64,000 nucleotides of DNA from Nitrospirillum pindoramense. GTDB taxonomy: Bacteria > Pseudomonadota > Alphaproteobacteria > Azospirillales > Azospirillaceae. Made by a program: the position numbers and the translations under genes. Of the stretch, positions 17,141-27,900 are shown piece after piece. The notes under the pieces were generated by a model. It was not told where the DNA came from and searched no databases. It was given only the letters and a program-made list of their open reading frames with translations. Where the stretch lies: positions 261,099 to 325,098 of the forward strand of contig NZ_VITR01000004.1 in NCBI RefSeq assembly GCF_007827955.1, written 5' to 3'. Positions within the stretch are counted from its first letter, which is position 1. The number at the start of each line of letters is the position of its first letter.

Positions 17141-17893
17141 CTACTGGGCCTTGGCCAGCGCTTCCTTCACCACCTTGTCGGCCAGCGGGGCCATGGCGAC
17201 GTAGCCGGCCTCGGTCGGGTGCACGCCGTCGGAGGCCAGGCCGGGCTTGAAGTCGCCCTTGCCGTCGCCCACCACGTCCTTGTAGTCGACGAACAGGGCG
17301 CCCACCTGCGCTGCATACTCCTTCAGCCAGGCATTGTGCGCGGCGATCTTGGGCGCCGGGTCCAGTCCATGGCGCCACTTGAAGTCCAGCGCCGGGGGAA
17401 TACCGGCCAGGATCACGGTGATGCCGTGCTTCTGCGCCAGCTCCACCATGCTCATGATGTTGTTCTTCAGCTGTTGCGGCGATACCGGCCCCCAGTTCTG
17501 GGCCAAGTCGTTCGTGCCGGCCATGATGTGCACGACCTTGGGGTGCAGGTCGATGACGTCCTGACGGAAACGCAGCAGCATCTGCGCCGTGGTCTGGCCG
17601 CTGATACCCCGCCCCACGCGGCCAGGCGTGAAGAAGCCAGGCGTCTTGTCCACCCACAGCTGTGTGATGCTGTCGCCCATGAACACTACCTGGACCGAAC
17701 CTGGCTTCAGCTTCTCATTATCCGCGGCATAACGGTTCAGGTAGGCGAAGTCGTTGTGCAGCCTATCCTCTTCCTCCTGATGCCACTTGGCCACCTGCTC
17801 GGCACTCGGGGGCTTGTTGTCCTCGGCCAGGGCCGGAAGGGCGGCGGCCAAACCCGTCAGCATCACGGCGGCTGCCAGGGTCAGTTTCTTCAT
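17141..17893 (-). CDS. Secreted SGNH/GDSL hydrolase
   Basis: The 250-aa protein has a signal peptide (MKKLTLAAAVMLTGLAAALPALA) and all four SGNH blocks: Gly73-Asp74-Ser75 (FMGDSIT), Gly96 (GRGISGQ), Asn128 (AGTNDL) and Asp222/His225 (SDGVHPTEAG). Such enzymes hydrolyse acyl esters; in this setting removal of acetyl groups from plant glycans is plausible but not shown. The ATG has GGAGG about 9 bases upstream. It follows the GH3 gene on the same strand with a 70-bp gap and may be co-transcribed with it. Confidence 0.9.
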   Translation of the reverse strand: MKKLTLAAAVMLTGLAAALPALAEDNKPPSAEQVAKWHQEEEDRLHNDFAYLNRYAADNEKLKPGSVQVVFMGDSITQLWVDKTPGFFTPGRVGRGISGQTTAQMLLRFRQDVIDLHPKVVHIMAGTNDLAQNWGPVSPQQLKNNIMSMVELAQKHGITVILAGIPPALDFKWRHGLDPAPKIAAHNAWLKEYAAQVGALFVDYKDVVGDGKGDFKPGLASDGVHPTEAGYVAMAPLADKVVKEALAKAQ

Positions 17894-17963
17894 TGCAAGG
17901 TTCCTCCCACATGAGCCCTAAGGCTGGGCTCGATTTCATAAATCATCTTAATTTATTCTAGAA

Positions 17964-20567
17964 TCAATGGCCGGGACAGATGGCACCCGCCGGGTCGGCG
18001 GACAGCCGCACAGTGGCCAGCGACAGGCGCAAGGTGCCGCCGGTGCTGAGCGCGAAGGGCGTGGTGACCTTGGACAGGTCAGCCCCCGCCTGCTTGAAGC
18101 AGGACAGCTTGACCTTCAGGGTCTGCCACTGCCCCACCGGCGCCGACTTCAGGACCGATGTCAGATCCAGGGCTCCCGGGGTGCCCGGACCGGTGCCGGA
18201 GGCCAGCCACACGGTGCCCGCCGGCGCCTCATCAACACGGTAATCCACCTGCAGCGACAGGGCGCCATTGGCCTGACGCATCAGATCCAACGTGCTGCCG
18301 GTCACGGCGATGGCGGCCTCGCCCTTGCCGGTCCAGCTCACCTGCCGCCCGGCGCCCTGGATGCCGCCCGCGTCCACCGGCTTCACCGCAAGCGCCCCCG
18401 CGACCTCCGTCGCCGTGCCATCCCCCAGCACGGGCACAATGGAGGCGCCCTGGCGCAGGACGAAGCCCCAGGGCGCGGGATTTCGGCCCTTCACGAAATA
18501 GGTGTCGATGTTGGCCGCCGCCGCATCCACGCCGGGCACCTCCGGCAACGACGGCACAAGGGTGGCCTTGGCATCGGCGTAGCGCAGGCCGTAGCCGAAG
18601 GGGAACAACGGGTCGTAGGGCTGGCGCAGATGGTTCAGCGTCGCCTGGGCCGCCGTCTTGGGCCAGGAATAGGAGAGCTTGCCCGTGAAGTCGTACCGCG
18701 GCCGGCCCTGGGCATCGCCCACCAGGACGTCGGCCACGCCGCCGCCCTCCGACCCGGGGAACCACGCGGCGACGAAGGCGTCCGACGCGTTGATCTCGGG
18801 ATTGACCCACAGCGGCCGGCCGGACAGGAAGACGGCGACGACGGGGATGCCCTGGGCCTTCAGCTTTTTCAGCAGCGCCAGATCCTGTTTGTCGCCTGGC
18901 TGGAATTCCAGGCTGGGAATGTCGCCCTGGAACTCGGCATAGGGCAATTCGCCGAACACCACCACGGCCACGTCCGGCTTGGTGGTGAAACTGCCGTCGG
19001 TGCTGAGGTCCACCGTGCCGCCACCGGCGGCCACCGCCTGGCGGATGCCCTCATAGAGGGAGGTGGCGCCGGGGAAGTCGCCGTTCTTATTGCCGGTCCC
19101 CTGCCAGGACAGGGTCCAGCCGCCGGCCTGACGGCCGATGTCATTGGCGGCGTCGCCCGCCACCAGCACGCGGGACTTCGCCTTGAGCGGCAGCACATTG
19201 CCGTTGTTCTTCAGCAGCACCAGCGACTTGCGCACCGCCTCCCGCGCCAGGGCGCGGTGCTCCGTATTGCCGATCACACCGTCCTTCAGCTCGAACGGGC
19301 GGGTGGCATCGAACAGGCCCAGCTTGGCCTTCACCCGCAGAATGCGACGCACGGCATCGTCGATGCGCGCCATAGGGATGGTCCCCGCCTTCACCTGGGC
19401 CACGGTGTTGGTGAACAGGGCCTTCCAATCGTTGGGGGCCATGATCATGTCGATACCGGCCTGGATGGCGGCCGGGCAGGAGTCCGCCGTGCAGCCTGGC
19501 ACCTGCCCATGGCCGTTCCAATCGCCAACGACGAAGCCGTCAAAGCCCATGCGCCCCTTCAGCACATCGGTCAGCAGCGATTTGTTGCCGTGCATCTTGA
19601 CGCCCTGCCAGCTGGAGAAGCTGGCCATGACCGTCATGACCCCGGCATTGATCGCCGCCGGATAACCCGCCGCGTGAATGCGGATCAGGTCGGCCTCGCT
19701 GACCGCCGTATCGCCTTGATCGATGCCGTTGGTGGTGCCGCCATCGCCCAGGAAATGTTTGGCAGAGGCAGCGACATGGCCATGCTGCAGCGCTTGTCCG
19801 GCCCCCGCCTGCCCTTGCAGGCCCAGGACCATATCGCCCGCATACTGGCGCACGATCTCCGGATCCTCGGAATAGCCCTCGTAAGTGCGTCCCCAGCGGT
19901 AGTCCTGCGGCACGGCCAGGGTGGGCCCGAAGGCCCAGTCAATGCCCGCCGCCGCCGTCTCCTGCGCCGTGGCCACGCCAATGCGCCGCATCAGGGCAGG
20001 CTCATGGGCGGCGCCCAGACCGGAATTGTGCGGAAACAGCGTGGCGCCCACCACGTTGTTGTTGCCGTGGACGGCATCGATCCCAAACAGGATGGGGATG
20101 GCCAAATGTCCCGGCCGCTCGGCCAACGACGCCACGCGGAAGGCGCGCGCCGTCTCCGCCCAGCGCTCCGGCCCGGCCCGGTCGTCGCCACCGGCGGGCG
20201 CGCTATCACCACCCGCCAGGATGGAGCCCAGCGGATAATCCTTGAGGTCCGCCGGCGTGACGGTGGAGATGTCCGCCTGGATCATCTGGCCGACCTTGTC
20301 CTCCAGGCTCATCTTCGCCATCAGGCTGGTCACGAAGGCTTCTGTCTTGGCATCCACCAGCCCTTTGCTCTTGGCGGCCGGCCACAGCTCGGGGTGGGCG
20401 ACGCCGCGGGCGCTGTCTGTCACGGTGGAGGATGCCTTTTGCGGGGACGTCGGTTGGGGTGCGGCCTGCTGCGCGGACGCGGATATCGGAGCCGCGAACA
20501 TCGGCGCCAGGACGGCGAAAAGAATGGCCGGCGCCACGGACGCCAGAAGGGCCAGACGGTGCTTCAT
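17964..20567 (-). CDS. Secreted GH3 beta-glucosidase/exo-glucanase (ExoP-like)
   Basis: The 867-aa protein has a signal peptide (MKHRLALLASVAPAILFAVLAP), a GH3 N-terminal barrel (KVGQMIQADIS, PILFGIDAVHGNNNV, GRTYEGYSEDPE, KHFLGDGGT) with the nucleophile Asp in FVVGDWNGHGQ, a GH3 C-terminal domain (SLVLLKNNGNVLPL, LPYAEFQGD) and an extra C-terminal beta-rich domain of about 170 residues like that of marine ExoP exo-1,3/1,4-glucanase. It releases glucose or xylose from beta-oligosaccharides in the periplasm or outside. The ATG with AAGGGA upstream is preferred over an in-frame ATG seven codons earlier. An operator-like palindrome lies 137 bp upstream. Confidence 0.93.
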   Translation of the reverse strand: MKHRLALLASVAPAILFAVLAPMFAAPISASAQQAAPQPTSPQKASSTVTDSARGVAHPELWPAAKSKGLVDAKTEAFVTSLMAKMSLEDKVGQMIQADISTVTPADLKDYPLGSILAGGDSAPAGGDDRAGPERWAETARAFRVASLAERPGHLAIPILFGIDAVHGNNNVVGATLFPHNSGLGAAHEPALMRRIGVATAQETAAAGIDWAFGPTLAVPQDYRWGRTYEGYSEDPEIVRQYAGDMVLGLQGQAGAGQALQHGHVAASAKHFLGDGGTTNGIDQGDTAVSEADLIRIHAAGYPAAINAGVMTVMASFSSWQGVKMHGNKSLLTDVLKGRMGFDGFVVGDWNGHGQVPGCTADSCPAAIQAGIDMIMAPNDWKALFTNTVAQVKAGTIPMARIDDAVRRILRVKAKLGLFDATRPFELKDGVIGNTEHRALAREAVRKSLVLLKNNGNVLPLKAKSRVLVAGDAANDIGRQAGGWTLSWQGTGNKNGDFPGATSLYEGIRQAVAAGGGTVDLSTDGSFTTKPDVAVVVFGELPYAEFQGDIPSLEFQPGDKQDLALLKKLKAQGIPVVAVFLSGRPLWVNPEINASDAFVAAWFPGSEGGGVADVLVGDAQGRPRYDFTGKLSYSWPKTAAQATLNHLRQPYDPLFPFGYGLRYADAKATLVPSLPEVPGVDAAAANIDTYFVKGRNPAPWGFVLRQGASIVPVLGDGTATEVAGALAVKPVDAGGIQGAGRQVSWTGKGEAAIAVTGSTLDLMRQANGALSLQVDYRVDEAPAGTVWLASGTGPGTPGALDLTSVLKSAPVGQWQTLKVKLSCFKQAGADLSKVTTPFALSTGGTLRLSLATVRLSADPAGAICPGH

Positions 20568-20703
20568 GGATTCCCTTGTTCTTATCATTGGGTCTTCTTG
20601 GACACGGGCGCCTATCCCACCCGGGCCTCCCTAAAGCCGGACAGGAAACCCGCCGCCCGTCGCCTATCCTGTCGGGCGAATTATCCGGGCCGCGAATTAG
20701 TAG

Positions 20704-20721
20704 GATGATAACGCTATCATC
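20704..20721. promoter_or_regulatory. Operator-like palindrome upstream of the GH3 gene
   Basis: GATGATAACGCTATCATC is an 18-mer whose only asymmetry is the central AC/GC step. The core TGATAACGCTATCA is nearly the xylX site. It lies 137 bp upstream of the GH3 start. Confidence 0.7.
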
Positions 20722-20817
20722 GGGGCTGGGCAAGCCAGGCACGGCTCGCTTGATGTTACCGCTCACATCCCGCCTCAAGGGCGGGCAGGTTCGCCCGTCC
20801 CGGCGGCTGCCCCCCCT

Positions 20818-22485
20818 TTACGCCGCTCGCAACCGAGCCAAAAAAGCATCCACCTGGGCACGCAGCACCTCGGCCTCGGCTGACAGCTCGGCGGAGGAGT
20901 CCTCCACCTGCGCCGACGCGTTGGCGGTCTTCTGCGCCCGTTCATTGACGCCAAAGATGTTCTCGGTGATCTCCTCCGTCGCCCGCGCCGTCTCGCCCAC
21001 ATTGGTGACGATGGCCTGGGTGGCAGCGCCTTGCTCCTGCACGGCGGCGGCGATGATGGAGGCGATCTCGTCAATGCGGCGGATGGTGCCGCCGATGTCG
21101 CCGATGGCCGCGACCGCCTCGCCGCTGGCCCCCTGGATGGCGGCGACATGGGCCGCGATCTCATCCGTGGCCTTGGATGTCTGGCTGGCCAGGGCCTTCA
21201 CCTCCGACGCCACGACGGCGAAGCCCTTGCCCGCCTCCCCCGCCCGTGCCGCCTCGATGGTGGCGTTCAGTGCCAACAGGTTGGTCTGGCCGGCGATATC
21301 GCTGATCAGTTGCACGACAGCGCCGATACGCTTGGCCACCTCCGACAAGCCATCGACCGTGCCCCGGGTCGCGTCCACCTGGGTCACGGCCTCGCGGGCG
21401 ATGACGGCGGAATTCTCCACCTGGCGGCTGATCTCGCCGATGGAGGACGACAGTTCCTCGCTGGCCGTCGCCACGCTGCGCACATTGCCGGCGGACTGGC
21501 TGGCGGCGGCCGATACGGTGGTGGTCTGTTGCAGGCTTTCCTTCGCCGCCACGCCCAACTCGCGCGCCGTGGCCTGAATGCCGTTGGCGGCGACCGCCAC
21601 CTTGTCCACCACGCCCCGCACCGTCGCCTCGAAGGTGTCGGCGGCACTGGCCATGGCCGCCTTACGGTGGGCCTCCGCCTGCGCCTTCAGCGTTTCCTGC
21701 TCGGCCACCAGGGCATCGCCCTGGATCAGGCTCTCCTTGAACACCTCGACCGCGCGGGCCATGGCACCGATCTCATCCCCACGGGTCGTGCCCGGCACCT
21801 CCACCCGCCGCGCCCCGCCGGCCATGGTTTCCATCACCCCCCGCAACAGGTCGACAGGCCGGGTGATGGACCGGCCCATGACCCAAGACAGGGCCAAGGT
21901 CAGGACGGTGGCGATACCGGCGAAGGCGAGGCCCGTGGCGTGCCCCCGGTTGGAAATAGCGTCGAACGCCCTGTCCGCCTCGTCCGACTGCTTCAGGTTC
22001 AGGGCGGCCATCTTCTCCAGGCTCTGGGTCATCCGCTCACGCGCGGCGTCCACCTTCCCGTCCAGTTCCCGCATGGCCGTCGTCAGCACGTCGCTTTTTT
22101 CCAGCGCCGGCAGCATCTCCTGTTCAAAGATGGCGATGTAGTCCCGCAAGCCCGCCTCGGCGCCGTCCAACGCGCTCTTCTCCTCCGGCAGGTCGGCCTC
22201 AGCGCGCAGCTCCTTGAACATGTCCAGGATGCCCTGCTTCTTCGCGGCCCAATCCACCCGGGTTTCATCAAGGTTGTGGTTGATCTCCGCATCCGCGACG
22301 ACGGCATACAGGTCGTTGCCGGCTGAAACGGCCCGCACCGACTTGGCGGCCACGGCGGCGGCGGTGGTCAGCGTCGCCTTGCTTTGGGCCAACCGGCCCA
22401 GCGTCAGGGTGAAGACCGCCGCGATCACCAGGATCAGCAGCACGCTCAAGGCGGACGCGAGGATCAGTTTGTGCGCGAGTTTCAT
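20818..22485 (-). CDS. Methyl-accepting chemotaxis protein
   Basis: The 555-aa receptor has an N-terminal membrane helix (residues about 7-30), a periplasmic helical sensor region of about 160 residues, a second membrane helix (about 190-210), a HAMP domain ([19 protein letters not shown]) and a cytoplasmic signalling domain with the kinase-binding tip [38 protein letters not shown]. It should pass ligand binding to CheA/CheW. No C-terminal CheR-docking pentapeptide is seen. The ATG has CGGAGG upstream. The ligand cannot be told; sugar-use neighbours make a nutrient sensor plausible. Confidence 0.93.
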   Translation of the reverse strand: MKLAHKLILASALSVLLILVIAAVFTLTLGRLAQSKATLTTAAAVAAKSVRAVSAGNDLYAVVADAEINHNLDETRVDWAAKKQGILDMFKELRAEADLPEEKSALDGAEAGLRDYIAIFEQEMLPALEKSDVLTTAMRELDGKVDAARERMTQSLEKMAALNLKQSDEADRAFDAISNRGHATGLAFAGIATVLTLALSWVMGRSITRPVDLLRGVMETMAGGARRVEVPGTTRGDEIGAMARAVEVFKESLIQGDALVAEQETLKAQAEAHRKAAMASAADTFEATVRGVVDKVAVAANGIQATARELGVAAKESLQQTTTVSAAASQSAGNVRSVATASEELSSSIGEISRQVENSAVIAREAVTQVDATRGTVDGLSEVAKRIGAVVQLISDIAGQTNLLALNATIEAARAGEAGKGFAVVASEVKALASQTSKATDEIAAHVAAIQGASGEAVAAIGDIGGTIRRIDEIASIIAAAVQEQGAATQAIVTNVGETARATEEITENIFGVNERAQKTANASAQVEDSSAELSAEAEVLRAQVDAFLARLRAA

Positions 22486-22541
22486 GAGGGGCCTCCGCCG
22501 GATTGGAAACGGGGTATCGAGGTCGAAAAGGGAAACGCGCG

Positions 22542-23372
22542 TCAGAAGCGGATCGTGAAGCCGACGAAGGGGTTAAGATCGTCCGCGGCCTTGGTCAGAC
22601 CGATGTTCACGCCGCAGTCCAGGGAGAAGGTCGCCGTCACCTGATAGGTGAGACCGAAGTCCAGCGTGGCGACCGTGGCGGCATCGGGGCCGGTCTGCCG
22701 TTCACCGAACAGCTCGACATAGCCGTCCAAGGATGCCCCCAGGGGATGGCTGAGGGTGGCGGAGAAGGCCAAGTCGGGATCATAGCCGTTACCGATGGCG
22801 TTGCGGTTCAGGGCCAAGGTGGCCTGAGCCCCCATCTCCCATTCACCGCCCAGCTTCATGGAAAAGGGCAGGCCGACACCCCCCTCCACGGCCCCGTTGC
22901 CAAGAGCCTGGGCGGCGACGGGCAGCTTGACGAAGGGGATGAGGCCCAAGGCGGTAGCGCCCTCACCATCGTTCCCCCAGAGATTGACCTTGGCGCGGAC
23001 GGTCATGTCCGACCAGCCGTGGATCCGGGTGTGGCCGCCCCCCCGCTCCGACAGCGCCATGACGGTGTAGGCCGGCGGGATGATGCTGAGTTCGGTATCG
23101 TCCCAAACGCCAATGCGGATGTTGGGCGCCATGTAGACGGTTTCGCGCCGGCGCGTGCCGTCGTCGTTATAGAAATCGCGGTTGTGGCTGACGATGTCCG
23201 CCTCGATCTGGATATAGCCGGGGTCGATGGTATAGGGGACCTCGGTCTTGTCCGGCCGGTCGGCGGTCATTTCCCGCGCCCCGCCTTCACCAGCGCGCGC
23301 CGGCGCGCCGGCGGACACGGCAAGCACCGCGGCCATCAGCGGCGGCCCAATCATCTGGATGGAAGTACGCAC
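22542..23372 (-). CDS. Outer-membrane beta-barrel protein (phenol MetA-degradation-type transporter family)
   Basis: The 276-aa protein has a signal peptide (cleavage near ARA-GEG) and then alternating hydrophobic strands ending in FVGFTIRF, typical of an outer-membrane barrel. The order [22 protein letters not shown] and the repeated strand pattern fit the family described as putative meta-pathway phenol degradation transporters. The reading starts at GTG with a weak ribosome site; an in-frame ATG six codons on would shorten the signal peptide only a little. It lies 108 bp after the RND outer-membrane gene on the same strand and may belong to that transcript. Function unproven. Confidence 0.75.
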   Translation of the reverse strand: MRTSIQMIGPPLMAAVLAVSAGAPARAGEGGAREMTADRPDKTEVPYTIDPGYIQIEADIVSHNRDFYNDDGTRRRETVYMAPNIRIGVWDDTELSIIPPAYTVMALSERGGGHTRIHGWSDMTVRAKVNLWGNDGEGATALGLIPFVKLPVAAQALGNGAVEGGVGLPFSMKLGGEWEMGAQATLALNRNAIGNGYDPDLAFSATLSHPLGASLDGYVELFGERQTGPDAATVATLDFGLTYQVTATFSLDCGVNIGLTKAADDLNPFVGFTIRF

Positions 23373-23480
23373 AGCCAGCCCCGCCCTGTCGTCCGTGACA
23401 AATCGTCACTGCGTCAAGACGGTGCCGGAAATAGGTTTCCCGTTGGTTAATAGATTTTTTGCGGGTTGATCAACGAAAGG

Positions 23481-24950
23481 TTAGGTTCCGCCCGCGGCCC
23501 CCGCATGTCCCGCCTCACCCCCGGCTTCCGCCGGCGGCACGTTCCACCAGCCGCCGCCGAGGGCTTGGAACAGGGCGGCCGTGTCCATCAGGCGCGAGGC
23601 CTCCGCCTGCACCAGGGTCAGACGCGCCTGGGCCGCCGCCTGCTGGGCCGCCAGGACGACCGACGGCGCCACCGCGCCCAGTTCCAACTGGCGCCGGGCC
23701 AGGGCCAGGCTATGGGCCGCAGCGGCATCGGCCCGCTGGGCGGCGGCCAGGGCGTCGCCATCGCTTTTCAGCGCTGACAGGGTGTCGGCCACGTTCTGGA
23801 AGGCGAGGACGACGGTGGAGCGATACTGCGCCGCCGCCTGGTCCAAGGCCGCCCGCGCCGCCCGTTCCTTATGCATCAGGCTGAAGCCGTCAAAGATCGG
23901 CTGTGTCAGGGTGGCGCCGAAATTCCAGAAGCCGTTGCCGGGGGAAAACAGGCTGTCGAGGGCTGACGCGCTGGAGCCGGTCGCCCCGCTGAGCGTCAGG
24001 TTGGGCAGCCGGTCGGCGATGGCCACACCAACCGCGGCGCTGGCGGCATGCAGGTTGGCCGCCGCCAGGCGGATGTCCGGCCGCTGCTCCACCAGCCGCA
24101 CCGGCAGGCTGTACGGCAGTTCCGCCGGCAGGGTCAGGTCGGACAGCTGGAACGTCTCCGGTGTCGGATCGGCCGGCATGCGGCCCAGCAGGGCGTTCAA
24201 CTGGTGCCGCTGCTGTTCCAATTGCTTTTCCAGGGCCGGAAGCCCCTGCTGGGCCTGCGCCACGGCGGTTTCGCCGGCCGCGACGTCGGCGGCCGAGACT
24301 TGGCCCAATTCCCGCTGGCGGCGCAGGATGGTCAGCGCCTTGTCCGCGTCGGCGATGATGGATTGCGTGGCGGCCACCTGGCCGCGCAAGCTGGCCTCCG
24401 TCACCGCGGCCACCACCACGTTGGCCGTCAGCGTCAGGTAGGTCGCCTCCACCTGGAAACGCTGGCCTTCTGCCGTCGCGTCCAACGCCTCCTGCGCCCG
24501 CCGGATACCGCCCCAGAGATCGGGGCTGTAGGAGATGGACAGTTGCGGCGTGAACAGGTTCAGCTGCGGCGCATTGTTGGCCGCCGTGGGCGCGACGGTG
24601 CCGGTGGGGTCCTTCTGCCGCGTCGCCTGGAAGCTGCCGGTGACGGAGGGGAAGAAAGATCCAACATTGGCCAGCGCGTTTTCCCGCGCCACCCGCAGCG
24701 CCGCCTGGGCGGCGGCCACGTCCGCATTGTGGGCCATGGCCTCGCGCACCAGGCCGTCCAGGGCCGGCGACTTGAACAGCGCCCACCAGTCAGCCGGAAT
24801 GTCACGACCGGCCAGCAAGGCCTGCCCGGCCACCTTGGGTGGGGCGGCCAACGCCTGCGGCGGCGGGGCGTCGGGCGTCTGGTAGTCGGGCCCCACGGCG
24901 CAGGCGGCCAGGCACAAGGCGGGGATGAGGGTCAGGGCGCGGCGCATCAT
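23481..24950 (-). CDS. RND efflux outer-membrane lipoprotein (NodT/CzcC-type)
   Basis: The 489-aa TolC-like channel has a lipoprotein signal with lipobox LAAC (Cys17) followed by AVGPDYQTP, as in NodT-family outer-membrane factors. Two long coiled-coil-like halves are visible (ALRVARENALANVGSFFPSV; EKQLEQQRHQLNALLGRMP), with VRLVEQRPDIRLAAANL conserved. It forms the outer-membrane exit duct for the adjacent RND pump. Its ATG overlaps the pump gene stop by 4 bp (ATGA), so translation is coupled. Confidence 0.93.
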   Translation of the reverse strand: MMRRALTLIPALCLAACAVGPDYQTPDAPPPQALAAPPKVAGQALLAGRDIPADWWALFKSPALDGLVREAMAHNADVAAAQAALRVARENALANVGSFFPSVTGSFQATRQKDPTGTVAPTAANNAPQLNLFTPQLSISYSPDLWGGIRRAQEALDATAEGQRFQVEATYLTLTANVVVAAVTEASLRGQVAATQSIIADADKALTILRRQRELGQVSAADVAAGETAVAQAQQGLPALEKQLEQQRHQLNALLGRMPADPTPETFQLSDLTLPAELPYSLPVRLVEQRPDIRLAAANLHAASAAVGVAIADRLPNLTLSGATGSSASALDSLFSPGNGFWNFGATLTQPIFDGFSLMHKERAARAALDQAAAQYRSTVVLAFQNVADTLSALKSDGDALAAAQRADAAAAHSLALARRQLELGAVAPSVVLAAQQAAAQARLTLVQAEASRLMDTAALFQALGGGWWNVPPAEAGGEAGHAGAAGGT

Positions 24951-27900
24951 TCAGCCTCCACCACCGGGGCCGGCCCGTCTTGAACAGGCAGCGCGGTGCG
25001 GCTGGAGAACAGGCTGATCAGCACGGGCAGGACCACGAGAATGAGGACGGGGGCCAACAGGATGCCGCCCACCACCACCATGGCCAGGGGGCGCTGCACC
25101 TGTGACCCGATGCCGTGCGACAGGGCCGCCGGCAACAGGCCGACGCAGGCGGCGATACAGGTCATCATCACCGGGCGCAGGCGCGTCTCCGCCGCCTTCA
25201 CCAGGGCCACCGACCGCTCGATGCCGGCATGGACCAGCTGGTTGAAGTAAGAGATGACGATGATCCCCTCCATCACCGAGATGCCGAACAGCCCGATGAA
25301 GCCGATGGCGGCGGAGATGGAGAAGGGCGTGCCGGTGACGGCCAGGATGAAGATGCCGCCGATCAGCGCCATGGGCATGACGCTGGCCGCCAGCAGCGTG
25401 TCGGTCATGGAGGAGAAGTTGAGGTAGAGCAGCACGCAGATCAGCACCAGGCTGACCGGCACGGCCACCGCCAGGCGGCGCACCGCGTCCTGCAGATTGC
25501 CGAACTCGCCCACCCATTCCAGGCGGTAGCCGCCGGGTAGTTGCACCTGGTCCGCCACCTTCTGCTGCGCCTCCAGCACGGCGCCGCCCAGGTCGCGGCC
25601 GCGCACGCTGAACTTGATGGGGATGTAGCGCCCCTGCCCTTCGCGATAGATGAAGGACGCGCCGGACACCATGCGGATGTCGGCCACGTCGGCCAGGGGA
25701 ATGGGTGCCGTCCCGGTGCCGAGCGCCGTCGTCCCCACGGTGATGTGGCGGATGGCATCCAGGCTGCCGCGATCTTCCGGCGACAACCGCACCACGATGG
25801 GGAAGTTGCGGTCGCTGCCATCCTCATACAGGTTGCCGGCCGCCTGCCCGCCGATGGCGGCCTGGACGACGGCGTTGACGTCGCCGGTCGCCAGGCCATA
25901 GCGGGCGGCCTTGGCGCGGTCCACCGTGATCTTGATCGTGGGCTGGCCCAGCGACTTGAACACGCCAAGATCGGTCACACCGGGGACGGTGGACATCACC
26001 TGCTTGATATGGTTGGCGGTCTTTTCCAGCGTTTCCAGGTCGTTGCCGAACAGCTTGACCGAGTTCTCACCCTTAACGCCGCTGGCCGCCTCCTCCACAT
26101 TGTCCTCGATGTACTGGGAGAAGTTGAACTCGATGCCGGGGAAGCGGTCGCTCAGCTTAGCTTCGATATCGCGGGTCAGGCGTTCCTTGTCCCAGCCCTT
26201 CGGCCAACTGTCGAAGGGCTTCAGCGGGACGAAGAATTCGGCATTGAAGAAGCCGGTGGCGTCGGTGCCGTCATCGGGCCGCCCGTGCTGGGAGATGACG
26301 GTCTCCACTTCCGGGTAGGACTTGATGACCCGGCGGATGCCATCCACCGCCTCGGTCCCCGCCTCCAGGGAGATGGACAGGGGCAGGTTGGCGCGGATCC
26401 ACAGGTTGCCCTCTTCCAAGTGGGGCAGGAATTCCATGCCCATGAAGCGGGTGCAGGCGATGGCCAGCAGCATCAGCACGCTGGCCACGGCCAGCACCAG
26501 GCGGCGGTTGGCCAGCGCCATGCGCAACAGGGGAGGATAGAGGCGGTGCAGCACCCGCACCACCACCGTGTCATGCTCCCGCACCTGTTCGGGCAACAGG
26601 ATGGCGCTCAAGGCGGGGGAGATGGTGAAGGTGGCGATCAGGCCGCCAGCGATGGCGTAGGCGTAGGTCTTGGCCATGGGCCCGAAGATGTGGCCCTCCA
26701 CCCCCGACAGGGTGAACAGCGGCACGAAGCCCGCGATGATGATGGCGGCGGAGAAGAAGATGGCCCGGTTGACCTCGACGGCGGAATTGGCGATGACGCC
26801 GAACCGGCCCTTCAGGATCACGTCCTGCCGCACGCTGTGCAGGATGGACGACTTCGCGAAGCGCTCCTTGGGCGGCTGCGCCAGATGGCGGAAGATGTTC
26901 TCCACCATGATGACGGTCGCATCGACGATCAGGCCAAAGTCGATGGCGCCCACCGACAGCAGGTTGGCGGACTCCCCGCGTAGGGTCATGATCAGGATGG
27001 CGAAGAACAGGGCGAAGGGCACCGTGGCCGCCACGATGACGGCGCTGCGCAAATCACCCAGGAACAGCCACTGCACGAAGAAGATCAGGACGATGCCCAT
27101 GACCATGTTGTGCATCACGGTATGGGTGGTCAGGTCGATCAGGTCCGACCGGTCGTAAATGGTCTTCAGGTACACGCCCGGCGGCAGGATGCCGGAGTTG
27201 TTGATCTTCTCCATCTCCGCCTTGGCGGCCAGGATGGTCGGCTTGCTCTCCGCCCCGCGCCGCATCAGCACGATGCCCTGGACGATGTCGTCCTGGTCGT
27301 CACGGCCGGCGATGCCCAGGCGCGGCTGGTTGCCCACGGTGACGGTGGCGACGTCGCCCACCAGCACCGGCGTGCCGCCGTTGGCGGCCAGCATGGTGCC
27401 GCGGATGTCGTCGGCGGAATGGATCAGGCCGACGCCCCGCACCACCATGGCCTGGTCGCCGATGTTCACCGTCTGGCCGCCGACATTGATGTTGGCATTG
27501 TTCAGGGACTGCAGCACGCCGGGGATGGTCAGGCCATAGGCGGTCAGCTTGCGCTGGTCCACCGTCACCTCATAGGCCTTGGTCTTGCCGCCCCAGCCCG
27601 ACACGTCGATGACGCCCGGCACCGCCTTGAACCGCCGCTGCAACACCCAATCCTGCAGGGTCTTGAGGTCGGTGACCGAATAGCCCGGCGGGCCCACCAC
27701 CTGATAGCGCAGGATCTCGCCAATGGGGCTTTCCGGCGAAATGGCCGGCTGCACGCCCGACGGCAGGTTGGACAGCTGCGACAACTGGTTGGTCACCCGC
27801 TGCACCGCCTCGTCATAGGTGAAGTCGTAGGTGAACTGGATCTTGATGTCCGACAGCCCGAACAGCGAGACGGAGCGGATGGCCGTGACATGGGGGATGC

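Noticed and set aside
17967-20708. 913-codon plus-strand open frame opposite the GH3 gene
   Set aside because: The minus strand encodes a complete GH3 enzyme with signal peptide and catalytic motif; the plus frame shows no family pattern.
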